DNA from: Planctomycetota bacterium
GTDB taxonomy: Bacteria > Planctomycetota > UBA1135 > GCA-002686595
Reading direction: 5' to 3'
Assembly: GCA_020853575.1 (NCBI GenBank)
Contig: JADYYP010000023.1
Coordinates: forward strand, 62,001 to 126,000
Length of the DNA stretch: 64,000 bases
In this document: piece by piece, positions 24,922 through 34,284 of the stretch
Layout of the letters: each line of letters opens with the position of its first letter
Position numbering within the stretch: the first letter of the stretch is position 1
Notes under the pieces: model-generated
Database searches by the model: none
What the model saw: the letters and a program-made list of their open reading frames with translations, nothing else
Told to the model about the DNA's origin: nothing
Program-made: the position numbers and the translations under genes

Positions 24922-26397
24922 ATGAGACGCACACACATCGATTGGCGGGGCCCGAGCGGAGCGCTCGCGCTGCTGAGCGCGTTGGTCGCGATTCTGTGGC
25001 GCTCGGGCGCATTCCACGCGGCGCCTCCGGGCGACGCCGCGGCTCCAGGGCCCGCGCTCGAGCCCACGCTGGCGGTGAGCGAGCCGCTCTCGCCGGTGGC
25101 GGCGGAAAACGTGCGGGAGTCGAGCGCGATGTCGAACGAGGCCACGCGCCCGAGCGTCGCGCGCGACGAAGTGCAGCGCAGTCCCGAGGCCAGCGGTCCG
25201 CGCAAGACCCACGCTCAGGTCAACCTCGTCGGTCAACTGACGGGCGAGGATTTCGAGCTCGAACGCGCGCTCGTGCAGGTGTTGGCGGACTCGAACTGGA
25301 GCGCGCCGGTGCGCACTGCCGATGCGGCCGTGACGGCGAAGGTCAGCGCCTCCGGCGTGATCACGGCCGATGTCACCGGGCTCTTCACCGGCCCTGCGCT
25401 GCCGAGCCGCTTGCGCGTCGTCGCCGAGAGCGCCACGGGATGCACGGCATTCGTCGACGTGCCGCTCGAAATCGATGCATGCAGCGTGGCCTCACCGAAA
25501 TTGATCCAGCTCGGCTGCACCGTCGAGCTGTCGTGTCCGCGGGACGTCCGCGTTCGGATCACCGGCGCGGAGCCCGAAACGCCTGTGGAACTCGAGGTGC
25601 GCGCGGTCAGCCGACCCAATGGGCGAGGATCCGCTCGAACCCGCGCGGCATCTGCCCGGTTCCCCGCGTTCGCTGGTCGACTCTGCACGTTTCGCACGGC
25701 ACAGGTTGGTGCGCTGGTGCTGATCGCGAGAGTCCCCGGGTACAAGCCAGCGCTGCGCGAGTTCGAGATCGTCGACATGCGCGAGCTCGATCTGGGGAGC
25801 GTGGCGCTCGAGCCCGGCGTGAGCTTGTCGGGGGTCGCGCGCAGCGGCGGTGTTCCATTGAACAACCGGATCTTGGAGGTGCTCCCGATCGACGACCCGC
25901 GGCGTTTCGTCGACGCACCCTGGCTGGACGAGGTCGGTGCGATCGTGATCGAAGACGGCGTCGGCGGTCTGGCGGGCGGCGCGCGCGCGCGCAGCGACCC
26001 CAACGGGCACTTCGAGTTCAACGGGCTCGCGCCGGGGAGGTACTTCGTGCGCTCGTGGCCCGCTCGCGCCGACGAGTACCAGCAACCGCAGATCGTGCGT
26101 GCGCCGCAGAGCGCCCTCGAGCTCGAGCTCGCGAGCTGCGCGATCGAGCTCGAGTTCGGCGAGACCGAGCGAACTCAGAGGCCGAGGAAAGGTGTGATGT
26201 ACGAGCTGCGCATGGCCTTGCCCGGCGAGAGCGCGGCGCATGCGGTCGAGTTGAGCTCGAGCGAATTCTCCGCGCTGCGACTCGTTCCCGGCACGCGCGC
26301 GACGCTGCTCATCGGCGATCGGAGCTGGGAACTGCCTCCGTGCTCGGGCGACCGACCGCAGACGCTGCCGATCGTGCTCGATGCCAGCGGGAAGTGA
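24922..26397 (+). CDS. Membrane-anchored carboxypeptidase-regulatory-like protein, paralogue of the preceding gene
   Basis: 491 residues. The start R-R-T-H-I-D-W-R-G-P-S-G-A-L-A-L-L parallels the R-T-S-R-R-G-P-L-G-A-L-A-A-L of the upstream protein, followed by one hydrophobic segment and a Pro/Ala/Ser linker. Shared features include L-V-Q-V-L-A-D-S near residue 115, a V-T-G/E-L-F-x-x block, and a terminal G-x-F-E-F-N-G-L-A-P-G-R-Y-F-V-R beta-sandwich motif. The 92-bp spacing and same strand indicate a tandem duplication. No known function. Confidence 0.75.
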   Translation: MRRTHIDWRGPSGALALLSALVAILWRSGAFHAAPPGDAAAPGPALEPTLAVSEPLSPVAAENVRESSAMSNEATRPSVARDEVQRSPEASGPRKTHAQVNLVGQLTGEDFELERALVQVLADSNWSAPVRTADAAVTAKVSASGVITADVTGLFTGPALPSRLRVVAESATGCTAFVDVPLEIDACSVASPKLIQLGCTVELSCPRDVRVRITGAEPETPVELEVRAVSRPNGRGSARTRAASARFPAFAGRLCTFRTAQVGALVLIARVPGYKPALREFEIVDMRELDLGSVALEPGVSLSGVARSGGVPLNNRILEVLPIDDPRRFVDAPWLDEVGAIVIEDGVGGLAGGARARSDPNGHFEFNGLAPGRYFVRSWPARADEYQQPQIVRAPQSALELELASCAIELEFGETERTQRPRKGVMYELRMALPGESAAHAVELSSSEFSALRLVPGTRATLLIGDRSWELPPCSGDRPQTLPIVLDASGK

Positions 26398-26399
26398 GC

Positions 26400-26443
26400 A
26401 ACGAGCCCTGGTTCGTCGCGGACAGAACAGCCGCGGGCTCGTT
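26400..26443 (+). terminator. Inverted repeat directly after the second carboxypeptidase-regulatory-like gene
   Basis: AACGAGCCC (26400-26408) is exactly complementary to GGGCTCGTT (26435-26443); an inner CGCGG/CCGCG pair tightens the 26-nt loop. It begins 2 nt after the stop codon, the expected place for a transcription terminator, although no clear T-run follows. Confidence 0.45.
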
Positions 26444-26511
26444 CCTCTGACCTTTGCGGTAAGTGGGATTCGCCGAGTGGCCGTCCCGTTCGATGTCTGG
26501 CGCACCACGTC

Positions 26512-26760
26512 ATGCCGAACCGCACTCTCGCTCTCGCGTCCGCGTGCCTGGCGACGATCTCGGTCGGATTCGCTCAGCGCTTCGTGCTGATGCCCGACTC
26601 TTCGGCCAAGACGATCGTCAAGCTCGATGCCTCCAGTGGCGCCGTCGTCGACGCGAGCTTCATCGTCGACTTGCCGCTCGCGACTCGCCGGCTCCGAAGA
26701 CCACGAACTTGGCGGGTGGTCCGGAGTTCACGCGGGCTTCAGCGGGATCTGGGTGACCAG
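26512..26760 (+). pseudogene. Truncated, frame-shifted 5' fragment of a secreted repeat protein
   Basis: The ATG at 26512 opens a good signal peptide (M-P-N-R-T-L-A-L-A-S-A... V-G-F-A-Q) and a start typical of NHL/beta-propeller-like surface proteins (V-L-M-P-D-S-S-A-K-T-I-V-K-L-D). After D-A-S-F-I-V-D-L-P-L-A the protein-like signal moves to other frames (T-T-N-L-A-G-G-P-E-F, then G-F-S-G-I-W-V-T-S-D-S) and then ends at the convergent epimerase gene. This looks like a gene cut short and decaying. Confidence 0.5.
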
Positions 26761-26764
26761 CGAC

Positions 26765-27661
26765 TCACTTCGACAAGTCGCGCAGGCAGGCGTCGATGTC
26801 GGCGAACTTGAAACCGTAGCCGGCGCTCAGTGCGCGAGCGGGGACACAGCGCTGGCTCGAGGTCAGCACCGTCGCGACCTCGCCGAGCATGGCGCGCAGC
26901 GCGAACGGAGGCAGCGGCAGCAGCGCGGGTCGGTGCAGCGCTCTTCCGAGGCTCACGCTGAAGGTCTTGTTGGTGCACGCGCCGGGAGCGACGCCGTTGA
27001 GCGGGCCCACGAAGCGCGGGTCGTCGATGGCGGCCACGATCAACCCGACCAGGTCGTCGATGTGGATCCAGCTCATCCAGTGCGCGCCGCTGCCGATCGG
27101 GCCACCCAGCCCGAGCTTGAAGGGCGTGAGCAGCGCTGCGAGCGCACCGCCACCTTGACCGAGCACGACGCCGGTGCGCAGCAGCACCGTGCGCATGCCG
27201 AGCGTCGTGGCGCGCTCCGCTTCGCGCTCCCAGTCCTTGCACACGTTGGCCAGGAAATCGTCGCCGCAGCTCGCGCTCTCGCTGAGCTCCACGGCGCCGC
27301 GAACTCCGTAGATGCCGACCGCGGAGCCGCTGATCAGCACCGCGGGTCGCTTCGACGACGCCGCGAGCGCATCGACGAGCGTGTGTGTGCTCTCCACGCG
27401 GCTGGCGCGGATCTCGGACTTGTAGGCCGCGCTCCAGCGGCGCTCGAAAAGCCCGGCGCCGGCCAGATGCACCACCGCGTCGTACTTGGCGAGGTCGGGG
27501 AGCCAGGGCACGTACTCGATCCCAGCCTGCAGCGCGCGTTGTGCCTTGGGCGTGCGCGTCGCGATCGACACCCAGTGTCCGCGAGCGGCGAGCGCCGAGC
27601 GCAAGCGCGTGCCGACGAACCCCGTGCCGCCCGTGACGAGAACGCGCTTGTCGACTTTCAT
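26765..27661 (-). CDS. NAD-dependent epimerase/SDR family protein (TIGR01777, YfcH-like)
   Basis: 298 residues. The N-terminal Rossmann fold has V-L-V-T-G-G-T-G-F-V-G, the dinucleotide-binding G-x-x-G-x-x-G pattern of extended or atypical SDRs. H-L-A-G-A (about residue 65), S-G-S-A-V-G-I-Y-G and the C-terminal M-S-W-I-H-I-D-D-L segment are characteristic of the TIGR01777/YfcH group. The Y-x-x-x-K pair typical of classical SDRs is not obvious, as in this group. The substrate of the family is uncertain. It is downstream of the BCCP gene on the same strand, but a 9-bp hairpin between them makes separate transcription likely. Confidence 0.88.
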   Translation of the reverse strand: MKVDKRVLVTGGTGFVGTRLRSALAARGHWVSIATRTPKAQRALQAGIEYVPWLPDLAKYDAVVHLAGAGLFERRWSAAYKSEIRASRVESTHTLVDALAASSKRPAVLISGSAVGIYGVRGAVELSESASCGDDFLANVCKDWEREAERATTLGMRTVLLRTGVVLGQGGGALAALLTPFKLGLGGPIGSGAHWMSWIHIDDLVGLIVAAIDDPRFVGPLNGVAPGACTNKTFSVSLGRALHRPALLPLPPFALRAMLGEVATVLTSSQRCVPARALSAGYGFKFADIDACLRDLSK

Positions 27662-27680
27662 GGCGCGCCGAGCCTCGACA

Positions 27681-27707
27681 TTCCGCGCTCCGCGGTCAAG
27701 CGCGGAA
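27681..27707 (-). terminator. 9-bp stem hairpin ending the carboxylase operon
   Basis: TTCCGCGCT (27681-27689) pairs perfectly with AGCGCGGAA (27699-27707) around a 9-nt loop. It lies in the 81-bp gap between the BCCP stop and the epimerase start, both on the minus strand, which is where a terminator for the carboxylase genes would be. Confidence 0.5.
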
Positions 27708-27742
27708 CGCCGTGCGTCTCCGGGCCGGAGCGCGGCCGCGCG

Positions 27743-28315
27743 CTACGCGGGCTCGAGCTCGAACAAGGCGGTTTTTTCGGCCACTTCCGCGCCATCCGCG
27801 GCGAGCACGCGCACGACGCGGGCGCGCGCCGGCAATCCGGAGTGGGCCGCGTAGCTGATGTAGGTGAAGGTCTTCATCACCTCGATCACGCCGATCGGCT
27901 TGCCGACCTCGATCACGCCGCCGACCTGGATCAACGGCGGATCGTTCGGACTGGTGCGATGCCAGAAGCGGCCGGCGGACGGCGAGCGGAACACGGGCGC
28001 GGCGCTGGTCGCTCCCGAATCCTGCTTGGCCGAGCCGGTCGTTGCGCTCGCCGCCAGCGCGCCGAGCTCGTACAGCACGCTCCCGTAGCCGACGGGTTGA
28101 TGCACGAGTTGCGGCGCCGGAGTGCGCACCACACCGCTGACGTCCTCGGGCACCACCAGCTCGTACGCGCGACCCAGGGTGTGCAGCACGCCCGCGGTTT
28201 GGCCGCCGCTGAGCACACTGCCCTCGGGCCGCGGGCTGGTGAAGGTGCCGACGCTCGGCGAGAGCAACTGGACGAGATCGCCGACGCGCGCGACGCGCAA
28301 GCTGAGCTTGGTCAT
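27743..28315 (-). CDS. Biotin carboxyl carrier protein-like subunit
   Basis: 190 residues starting 2 bp after the carboxyltransferase stop. The C-terminal half is a barrel-sandwich (biotinyl/lipoyl) domain with [14 protein letters not shown], in which the M-K lysine would carry biotin. The motif is E-V-M-K-T rather than the common E-A-M-K-M/L. The N-terminal half ([12 protein letters not shown] ... [10 protein letters not shown]) looks like a second, lysine-less sandwich or a partner-binding segment. With the adjacent carboxyltransferase and the distant biotin carboxylase at 43578-44924 it would form a complete acyl-CoA carboxylase. Confidence 0.8.
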   Translation of the reverse strand: MTKLSLRVARVGDLVQLLSPSVGTFTSPRPEGSVLSGGQTAGVLHTLGRAYELVVPEDVSGVVRTPAPQLVHQPVGYGSVLYELGALAASATTGSAKQDSGATSAAPVFRSPSAGRFWHRTSPNDPPLIQVGGVIEVGKPIGVIEVMKTFTYISYAAHSGLPARARVVRVLAADGAEVAEKTALFELEPA

Positions 28316-28317
28316 GG

Positions 28318-30045
<1,728 letters not shown>

Positions 30046-30162
30046 AGAGGGCGCGGAGTGTAGCGGCCGTCGCCGCGAAGTCGCGCGCAGCCGGCGATCT
30101 GCGGTCGGCTGAGGGGCCCTCGAAGTCCTGAACCGCGCGCGGGCAGCCGCGTTCGAGCGCCC

Positions 30163-31242
30163 ATGCTGGCTTGCTTGCTCGCCCTGACGTTGGCCCTTGT
30201 CCAGCAACCTGATCCGCGCGAGCTGCGCGGCTCGCTCGACGCGCTGCGGGCCGGCCAGCCCGGCGAGGCGGCGTTCGAATCGGCGCTCCACAGCCTCCCG
30301 GCACTGCTCGCTTCGCGCTCGGGCGCGTTCGTCGCGGGAGCGGCCCATCTCGCCGGAAAACACGCTCGCAGCGAGTGCGCGCCGGCCTTGATCGCCGCGC
30401 TCGAGAACGAAAACCGTCGTGCGGCGAACGGCTCGCTTGAGCCCACGCGCGCGATCCTGGACGCGCTCGTGCGGCTCGATGTCGCCGCGCCGTCCGAGGT
30501 GCTGCTCGCGCGCCCCGAGGGCGACCTCGCGAACCTGCTGTATCTCGCGCTGGCTTGCGAGAAGGACGCGGCCAAGCGCGTTGCGGGTCTCGCTCGACTG
30601 CTCGAGCTCGGCTGGGTCGCGAGCGAGGCCCACTGGGCCGCTGCGTGTCGCCTCGCCGCCGCGCGCGACCCGCGCCTGGCGCGCTGGCTGATCTCGGGCG
30701 CGCCGTGGGAGCTGTGCTTCGCCGTGCAGGACGCCGGCGACGAGAGCGGAGTTGCGTACTCGAGCGGTGGGGGTCGATGGAGCACGTCGCACGCGTTGTG
30801 GCCGCCGCGCGCGGAGTACAGCCTCGAGTTGCCCGCGCGCGGTGCCGCGCTCGAGGCCATCGCCGCGCGGCGCACGGAGCACGCGAGCTCGGGGCCGATG
30901 CCGCGCACGCTGGGAGTCGACGAGCGCATGCAGTGGCGCGGGAGACTGCTCGCGGCGCTGCTCGAGCGCGATGTGCAACTCGGCCCGGAGACTCTGGCCG
31001 CGTCCACGACGCTCGTCGACGGCGCGGAGCTCGCAAGCGCGCTCGACGCGCACGTCGCCGCCGCCCGCGAGCGCATCCGCGCCGCGCTCGGGATGCTCGC
31101 CGCGGCCAAGCTCGTCACGGACCCCGAGCCGTTGCTCTCGAAGCTGCGCTTCTCCGTCGTGCTCAGCGATCAACGCCTCGAGCCCAGTGCACCGATCGTG
31201 TGGCCCAAATCGAGCGCCTCGGTCGAGCTGGTCGTGCGTTGA
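30163..31242 (+). CDS. Secreted hypothetical protein, helical (HEAT-like)
   Basis: 359 residues. A short hydrophobic N-terminus ([15 protein letters not shown]) suggests export. The rest is Ala/Leu/Arg-rich helical sequence with paired-helix rhythm, possibly HEAT or TPR-like, then a small beta-rich tail. No motif identifies a function. It is divergent from the carboxyltransferase gene and is similar in style to the protein at 45004, which is divergent from the biotin carboxylase gene. It lies upstream of the respiratory operon but is separated by 150 bp containing a hairpin and operator-like dyads. Confidence 0.65.
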   Translation: MLACLLALTLALVQQPDPRELRGSLDALRAGQPGEAAFESALHSLPALLASRSGAFVAGAAHLAGKHARSECAPALIAALENENRRAANGSLEPTRAILDALVRLDVAAPSEVLLARPEGDLANLLYLALACEKDAAKRVAGLARLLELGWVASEAHWAAACRLAAARDPRLARWLISGAPWELCFAVQDAGDESGVAYSSGGGRWSTSHALWPPRAEYSLELPARGAALEAIAARRTEHASSGPMPRTLGVDERMQWRGRLLAALLERDVQLGPETLAASTTLVDGAELASALDAHVAAARERIRAALGMLAAAKLVTDPEPLLSKLRFSVVLSDQRLEPSAPIVWPKSSASVELVVR

Positions 31243-31245
31243 TGG

Positions 31246-31262
31246 GCACACGTGCGGTGTGC
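31246..31262 (+). terminator. 6-bp stem hairpin after the HEAT-like gene
   Basis: GCACAC (31246-31251) and GTGTGC (31257-31262) form a perfect stem with a 5-nt loop, 4 nt after the stop codon. No T-run follows. It may insulate the upstream gene from the respiratory operon. Confidence 0.35.
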
Positions 31263-31342
31263 GTGTACGCTGGCACTGCGTAGCTCGCGAGCTGCCTGCG
31301 TGATTCCGTGGTCCGCCTGCGCCGGCCGTTCTTCAGGAATAA

Positions 31343-31386
31343 TGTGGACCTGCGGATCCACAATTCCACAATTGGCTCCATTGGAG
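31343..31386 (+). promoter_or_regulatory. Operator-like dyads upstream of the Rrf2 regulator
   Basis: TGTGGA (31343-31348) and TCCACA (31357-31362) form a perfect dyad with an 8-nt spacer. A third half-site, TCCACA, follows at 31365-31370, and a separate dyad CTCCA-T-TGGAG lies at 31376-31386, just before the regulator start at 31395. The stretch is AT-richer than its surroundings. Rrf2 proteins bind such dyads and usually repress their own operon, so this is the likely autoregulatory site. The exact consensus does not match one I know. Confidence 0.5.
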
Positions 31387-31394
31387 CAACGACC

Positions 31395-31844
31395 ATGCTC
31401 ACAGCCATCGTCGGGTACGCGGCAACGGCCCTCGGCTTCCTCCAGGAAAACCGTGGCGCGCCGGTGCAAGTGCGCGAGATCGCGCTCGCGTGTTCCATCC
31501 CGCTGCCCTACCTGCACAAGATCGTTCGGCTGCTCTCGGCCAAGGGCGTGGTCAAGACGCAGCGCGGTGTCGGAGGGGGGGTACGGCTTGCCGACGACGC
31601 CACCACACTGACGTTGCATGAGCTGTGCGTGCTGCTCGACGAGCCCCTGCTCCATCCGCAGTGCATGCTGGGTCAGGACACATGCAGCGATGACAACGCG
31701 TGTCCAGCCCATGCCGAAGCGCTCAAGATCCGCGAACTCCAGCTGGCGGTCCTGCAGCGCACGACGATCGCGCACATCGGCGCGTTCGACCAACAGCGTG
31801 CGCGGCGGCGCGCACGCCAGACGCGTGCAAGGCGCAAGCGATGA
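31395..31844 (+). CDS. Rrf2-family transcriptional regulator with Fe-S-type cysteines
   Basis: 149 residues. The winged helix-turn-helix (V-Q-V-R-E-I-A-L-A-C-S-I-P-L-P-Y-L-H-K-I) and wing (G-V-G-G-G-V-R-L-A) match the Rrf2 family. Three cysteines follow as H-P-Q-C-x6-C-x5-C, the arrangement that binds a 2Fe-2S or 4Fe-4S cluster in IscR and NsrR. It should therefore sense Fe-S status, oxygen, NO or redox. The C-terminus is very Arg-rich. ATG at 31395 is chosen as it starts at the HTH domain, right after the dyads. Its stop overlaps the next start (ATGA), so regulator and respiratory genes form one transcript, consistent with autoregulation by nitrogen oxides or redox state. Confidence 0.88.
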   Translation: MLTAIVGYAATALGFLQENRGAPVQVREIALACSIPLPYLHKIVRLLSAKGVVKTQRGVGGGVRLADDATTLTLHELCVLLDEPLLHPQCMLGQDTCSDDNACPAHAEALKIRELQLAVLQRTTIAHIGAFDQQRARRRARQTRARRKR

Positions 31845-33802
31845 CACTCCCAGGCCGCACTCCAGGCGCGGACGAGCGCGTGTCGCTCCGGGTCGACCTT
31901 CCTAGCGAGGGCTACCACCGTCGCTTGATTGCGTGCCAGGAGGCCTGTCCGGTTCACACCGACGCACGCGGCTACGTGCGGGCCGTTGCCGAGGGGCGCT
32001 TCGAAGAGGCGTATCTGATTGCGCGCGGCCCCAATCCGCTGGCTTCGATATGCGGCCGGATCTGCGCCGCGCCCTGTGAGGCCAACTGCCGCCGCGGGCG
32101 CGTGCCTCGCGTCGACGACGACGGGCACTTCTTCGCCACGGACCGACCGGTTGCGATCCGAGCCCTCAAACGTTTCGTGTGCGCGCGCTACGGCCCCGAA
32201 GCGCGTCCCCGGGACGAGGTGCTTGAGCGCGTGCGCTCGTTCGTGCCGCAAGCTTGCGCGGGGCCGGAAGAGCTGGCGTCGCTGGTGCGCGCGAGCGTTG
32301 CCGGCCGCTTCGCTCCTGCGCGTGGAGAGCGCATCGCCATCGTCGGCGCGGGGCCAGCGGGCTTGGCGGCGGCGCACGATCTGGCTCTGCTCGGCTTCCT
32401 TCCGGTGATCTACGAGCGAGAGCCCGTGGCCGCGGGGATGCTCGCGGTTGGAGTGCCCGCCTACCGGTTGCCGCGCGAGTTGATTCGGCGCGAAGTGGCA
32501 GTGATCGAGGCACTGGGTGTCGAGCTGCGCTGTGGGGTCGCGATCGGTCGCGATCTGTCCTTCGCCGAGCTGCGCCGCACTCACGCAGCGGTGCTGCTGG
32601 CGGTCGGTGCCAAGTCCTCGCGCGGGCTCGGGCTGACCGGTGAACGTGGGCCGGGCGTGATCGGCGGAGTCGACTTCCTGCGGGCGGTTGCGCTCGGTGA
32701 GGCACTCGAACTCGGTCGCGACGTGGTCGTGATCGGCGGCGGCAACGTGGCCTACGACGTGGCGCGCTCGGTCGTGCGCCAAGTTGCGCTAGATGCAGCG
32801 CGCACGGCGCGGCGCGCGACCCATGGTGGCCGCGTCCGACTGGTCTCCCTCGAGTCGCTCGAGGAGATGCCCGCCGACACGCTCGAGATCCGTGAGGGCG
32901 ACGAAGAGGGTGTCGAGCGCCACAACGGCCTCGGACCGACCGAGGTCCTGCGCAATGGCGATGGTCGTGTGCGCGGCGTGCGCTTCAGAAGGTGCAAGCG
33001 CGCGTACGACGAAGAGCGGCGGTTCGCGCCGGTTTTCGACGATGCCGACCAACTCGAGCTCGAGTGTGACACCGTGCTTCTGGCCGTGGGGCAAGCCACG
33101 GACGTCGCATTCGTCGCGGATGGTGGCGCGGACATCGCGTGGGCTCGGCCGGGCTGGCCGCGAGTCGACGCAGAAACGCTGCAGAGCACTGCGAGCGGCG
33201 TCTTCGTGGCCGGCGACCTGGCGCATGGCACGCGGCTCTTGATCGACGCGGTTGCCTCGGGCAAGCGCGCCGCTCGTTCGATCTACCGCTACGTCACCGG
33301 ACGCGAGCTGCAGTCGGAGACGCTCACCTCCCACTTGGTGCTCGAGCGCTACCGTCGCGAGCACGGGTACGAGTCGTTGCGGCGTGTCGAGCTCCCAACG
33401 AGCGCGGCGCACGCACGGCTCGCGGGCCACGACGTTGAGGTCGAGCAGGGTCTCGACGAACAACTGGCACGTCGGGAGGCGTCGCGCTGCCTGGATTGCG
33501 GTGTCGCGCCGGTCTTCGACGGCGAGCGCTGCGTGTTATGCGGCGGCTGCGTCGACGTGTGTCCGACCCAGTGTCTCAAGCTGGTCCCGCTGTCCGATCT
33601 CGTGGACTCCCGCGAACTGCAAGTGGCGCTGGGCGCCGCGTTTGACTGCGCACCCTCAAGTGTGGCCACCGCGTCGCTGGGAAGTGCGATCTTGAAGGAC
33701 GAGGACCGCTGCATTCGTTGCGCCCTGTGCTCGGCCCGCTGCCCGGTGGATGCGGTGTCCATGGAGCGAGTCCGGTTCGACACCACGTGGAGAGCGACAT
33801 GA
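31841..33802 (+). CDS. NfnB/GltD-like FAD-NAD(P) oxidoreductase with N- and C-terminal ferredoxin domains
   Basis: 653 residues. The N-terminal Fer4_20-type helical domain has C32, C36 and C71, C75, C79, C83. A Rossmann FAD site (I-V-G-A-G-P-A-G-L) begins near residue 165 and an NAD(P)-binding Rossmann (V-I-G-G-G-N-V-A-Y-D) near residue 295, the order found in the glutamate synthase small subunit and NfnB. The C-terminus has two 4Fe-4S motifs, C-V-L-C-G-G-C-V-D-V-C-P near residue 564 and C-I-R-C-A-L-C-S-A-R-C-P near residue 624. There is no glutamate synthase large subunit; instead Rieske, cytochrome b and cytochrome c follow with overlapping codons. It probably links NAD(P)H to the quinone/Rieske-b complex, with possible electron confurcation or bifurcation as an inference. 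Confidence 0.88.
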   Translation: MTLPGRTPGADERVSLRVDLPSEGYHRRLIACQEACPVHTDARGYVRAVAEGRFEEAYLIARGPNPLASICGRICAAPCEANCRRGRVPRVDDDGHFFATDRPVAIRALKRFVCARYGPEARPRDEVLERVRSFVPQACAGPEELASLVRASVAGRFAPARGERIAIVGAGPAGLAAAHDLALLGFLPVIYEREPVAAGMLAVGVPAYRLPRELIRREVAVIEALGVELRCGVAIGRDLSFAELRRTHAAVLLAVGAKSSRGLGLTGERGPGVIGGVDFLRAVALGEALELGRDVVVIGGGNVAYDVARSVVRQVALDAARTARRATHGGRVRLVSLESLEEMPADTLEIREGDEEGVERHNGLGPTEVLRNGDGRVRGVRFRRCKRAYDEERRFAPVFDDADQLELECDTVLLAVGQATDVAFVADGGADIAWARPGWPRVDAETLQSTASGVFVAGDLAHGTRLLIDAVASGKRAARSIYRYVTGRELQSETLTSHLVLERYRREHGYESLRRVELPTSAAHARLAGHDVEVEQGLDEQLARREASRCLDCGVAPVFDGERCVLCGGCVDVCPTQCLKLVPLSDLVDSRELQVALGAAFDCAPSSVATASLGSAILKDEDRCIRCALCSARCPVDAVSMERVRFDTTWRAT

Positions 33803-34284
33803 ACGACGCCCCCCAATCCCCGCCGTCGCGTCTGGATCCCGAAGCCATCCCGCGCCGCGATTTCCTCGGCCGTTCGGCGCTTTGGTCGACTGCGGCGACG
33901 CTGGCGTTCGCTGCAATTGGGATGGCGCGTCTGCCGCGCGCCGCGGTCGTGTCTTCGCCCTCGCGCAAGTTCCGCGTGCGCATCCCGGAAACGCTCCCCG
34001 ACGGCGAACCGTTCCTACCGTCCGGCCGTTCGGTGGCGTTGTTCCGCGACTCGCAGGGTGTATGGGCCGTATCGCTCGTCTGCACGCACCTGGGCTGCAT
34101 CGTCAAAGCTCAGCAGCGCGGCTTCGAATGCCCCTGCCACGGATCGCGCTTCACCTCCAGCGGCGTTGTGGAGAAGGGACCGGCGCCGGCGCCGCTCGTA
34201 TGGCACAAAGTGACGTTCGAAGGTGACGAGTGCATCGTCGACGAGGACGCGCGGGTTCCCGCCGGGACCAAGGTGCGAGCATGA
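33799..34284 (+). CDS. Rieske iron-sulfur protein
   Basis: 161 residues; ATGA overlap with the preceding gene fixes the start. A twin-arginine motif (R19-R20-D-F-L) precedes a hydrophobic segment (about 27-42), so the protein is Tat-exported and N-terminally anchored. The 2Fe-2S ligands are visible as C95-T-H97 and C111-P-C113-H114, with C100 and C113 as the usual disulfide pair. It oxidises quinol with the adjacent cytochrome b on the periplasmic side and passes electrons to the 7-haem cytochrome c encoded next but one. Confidence 0.95.
   Translation: MNDAPQSPPSRLDPEAIPRRDFLGRSALWSTAATLAFAAIGMARLPRAAVVSSPSRKFRVRIPETLPDGEPFLPSGRSVALFRDSQGVWAVSLVCTHLGCIVKAQQRGFECPCHGSRFTSSGVVEKGPAPAPLVWHKVTFEGDECIVDEDARVPAGTKVRA

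Noticed and set aside
23005..25236. 743-codon minus-strand frame over the first carboxypeptidase-regulatory-like gene
   Set aside because: It is Arg/His-rich, has no signal or domain, and the plus-strand genes have anchors and repeat motifs.
31841..33802. Glutamate synthase small subunit as the function of the flavoprotein
   Set aside because: No large subunit is present, an extra C-terminal double ferredoxin exists, and the gene is coupled by overlap to Rieske and cytochrome b genes.
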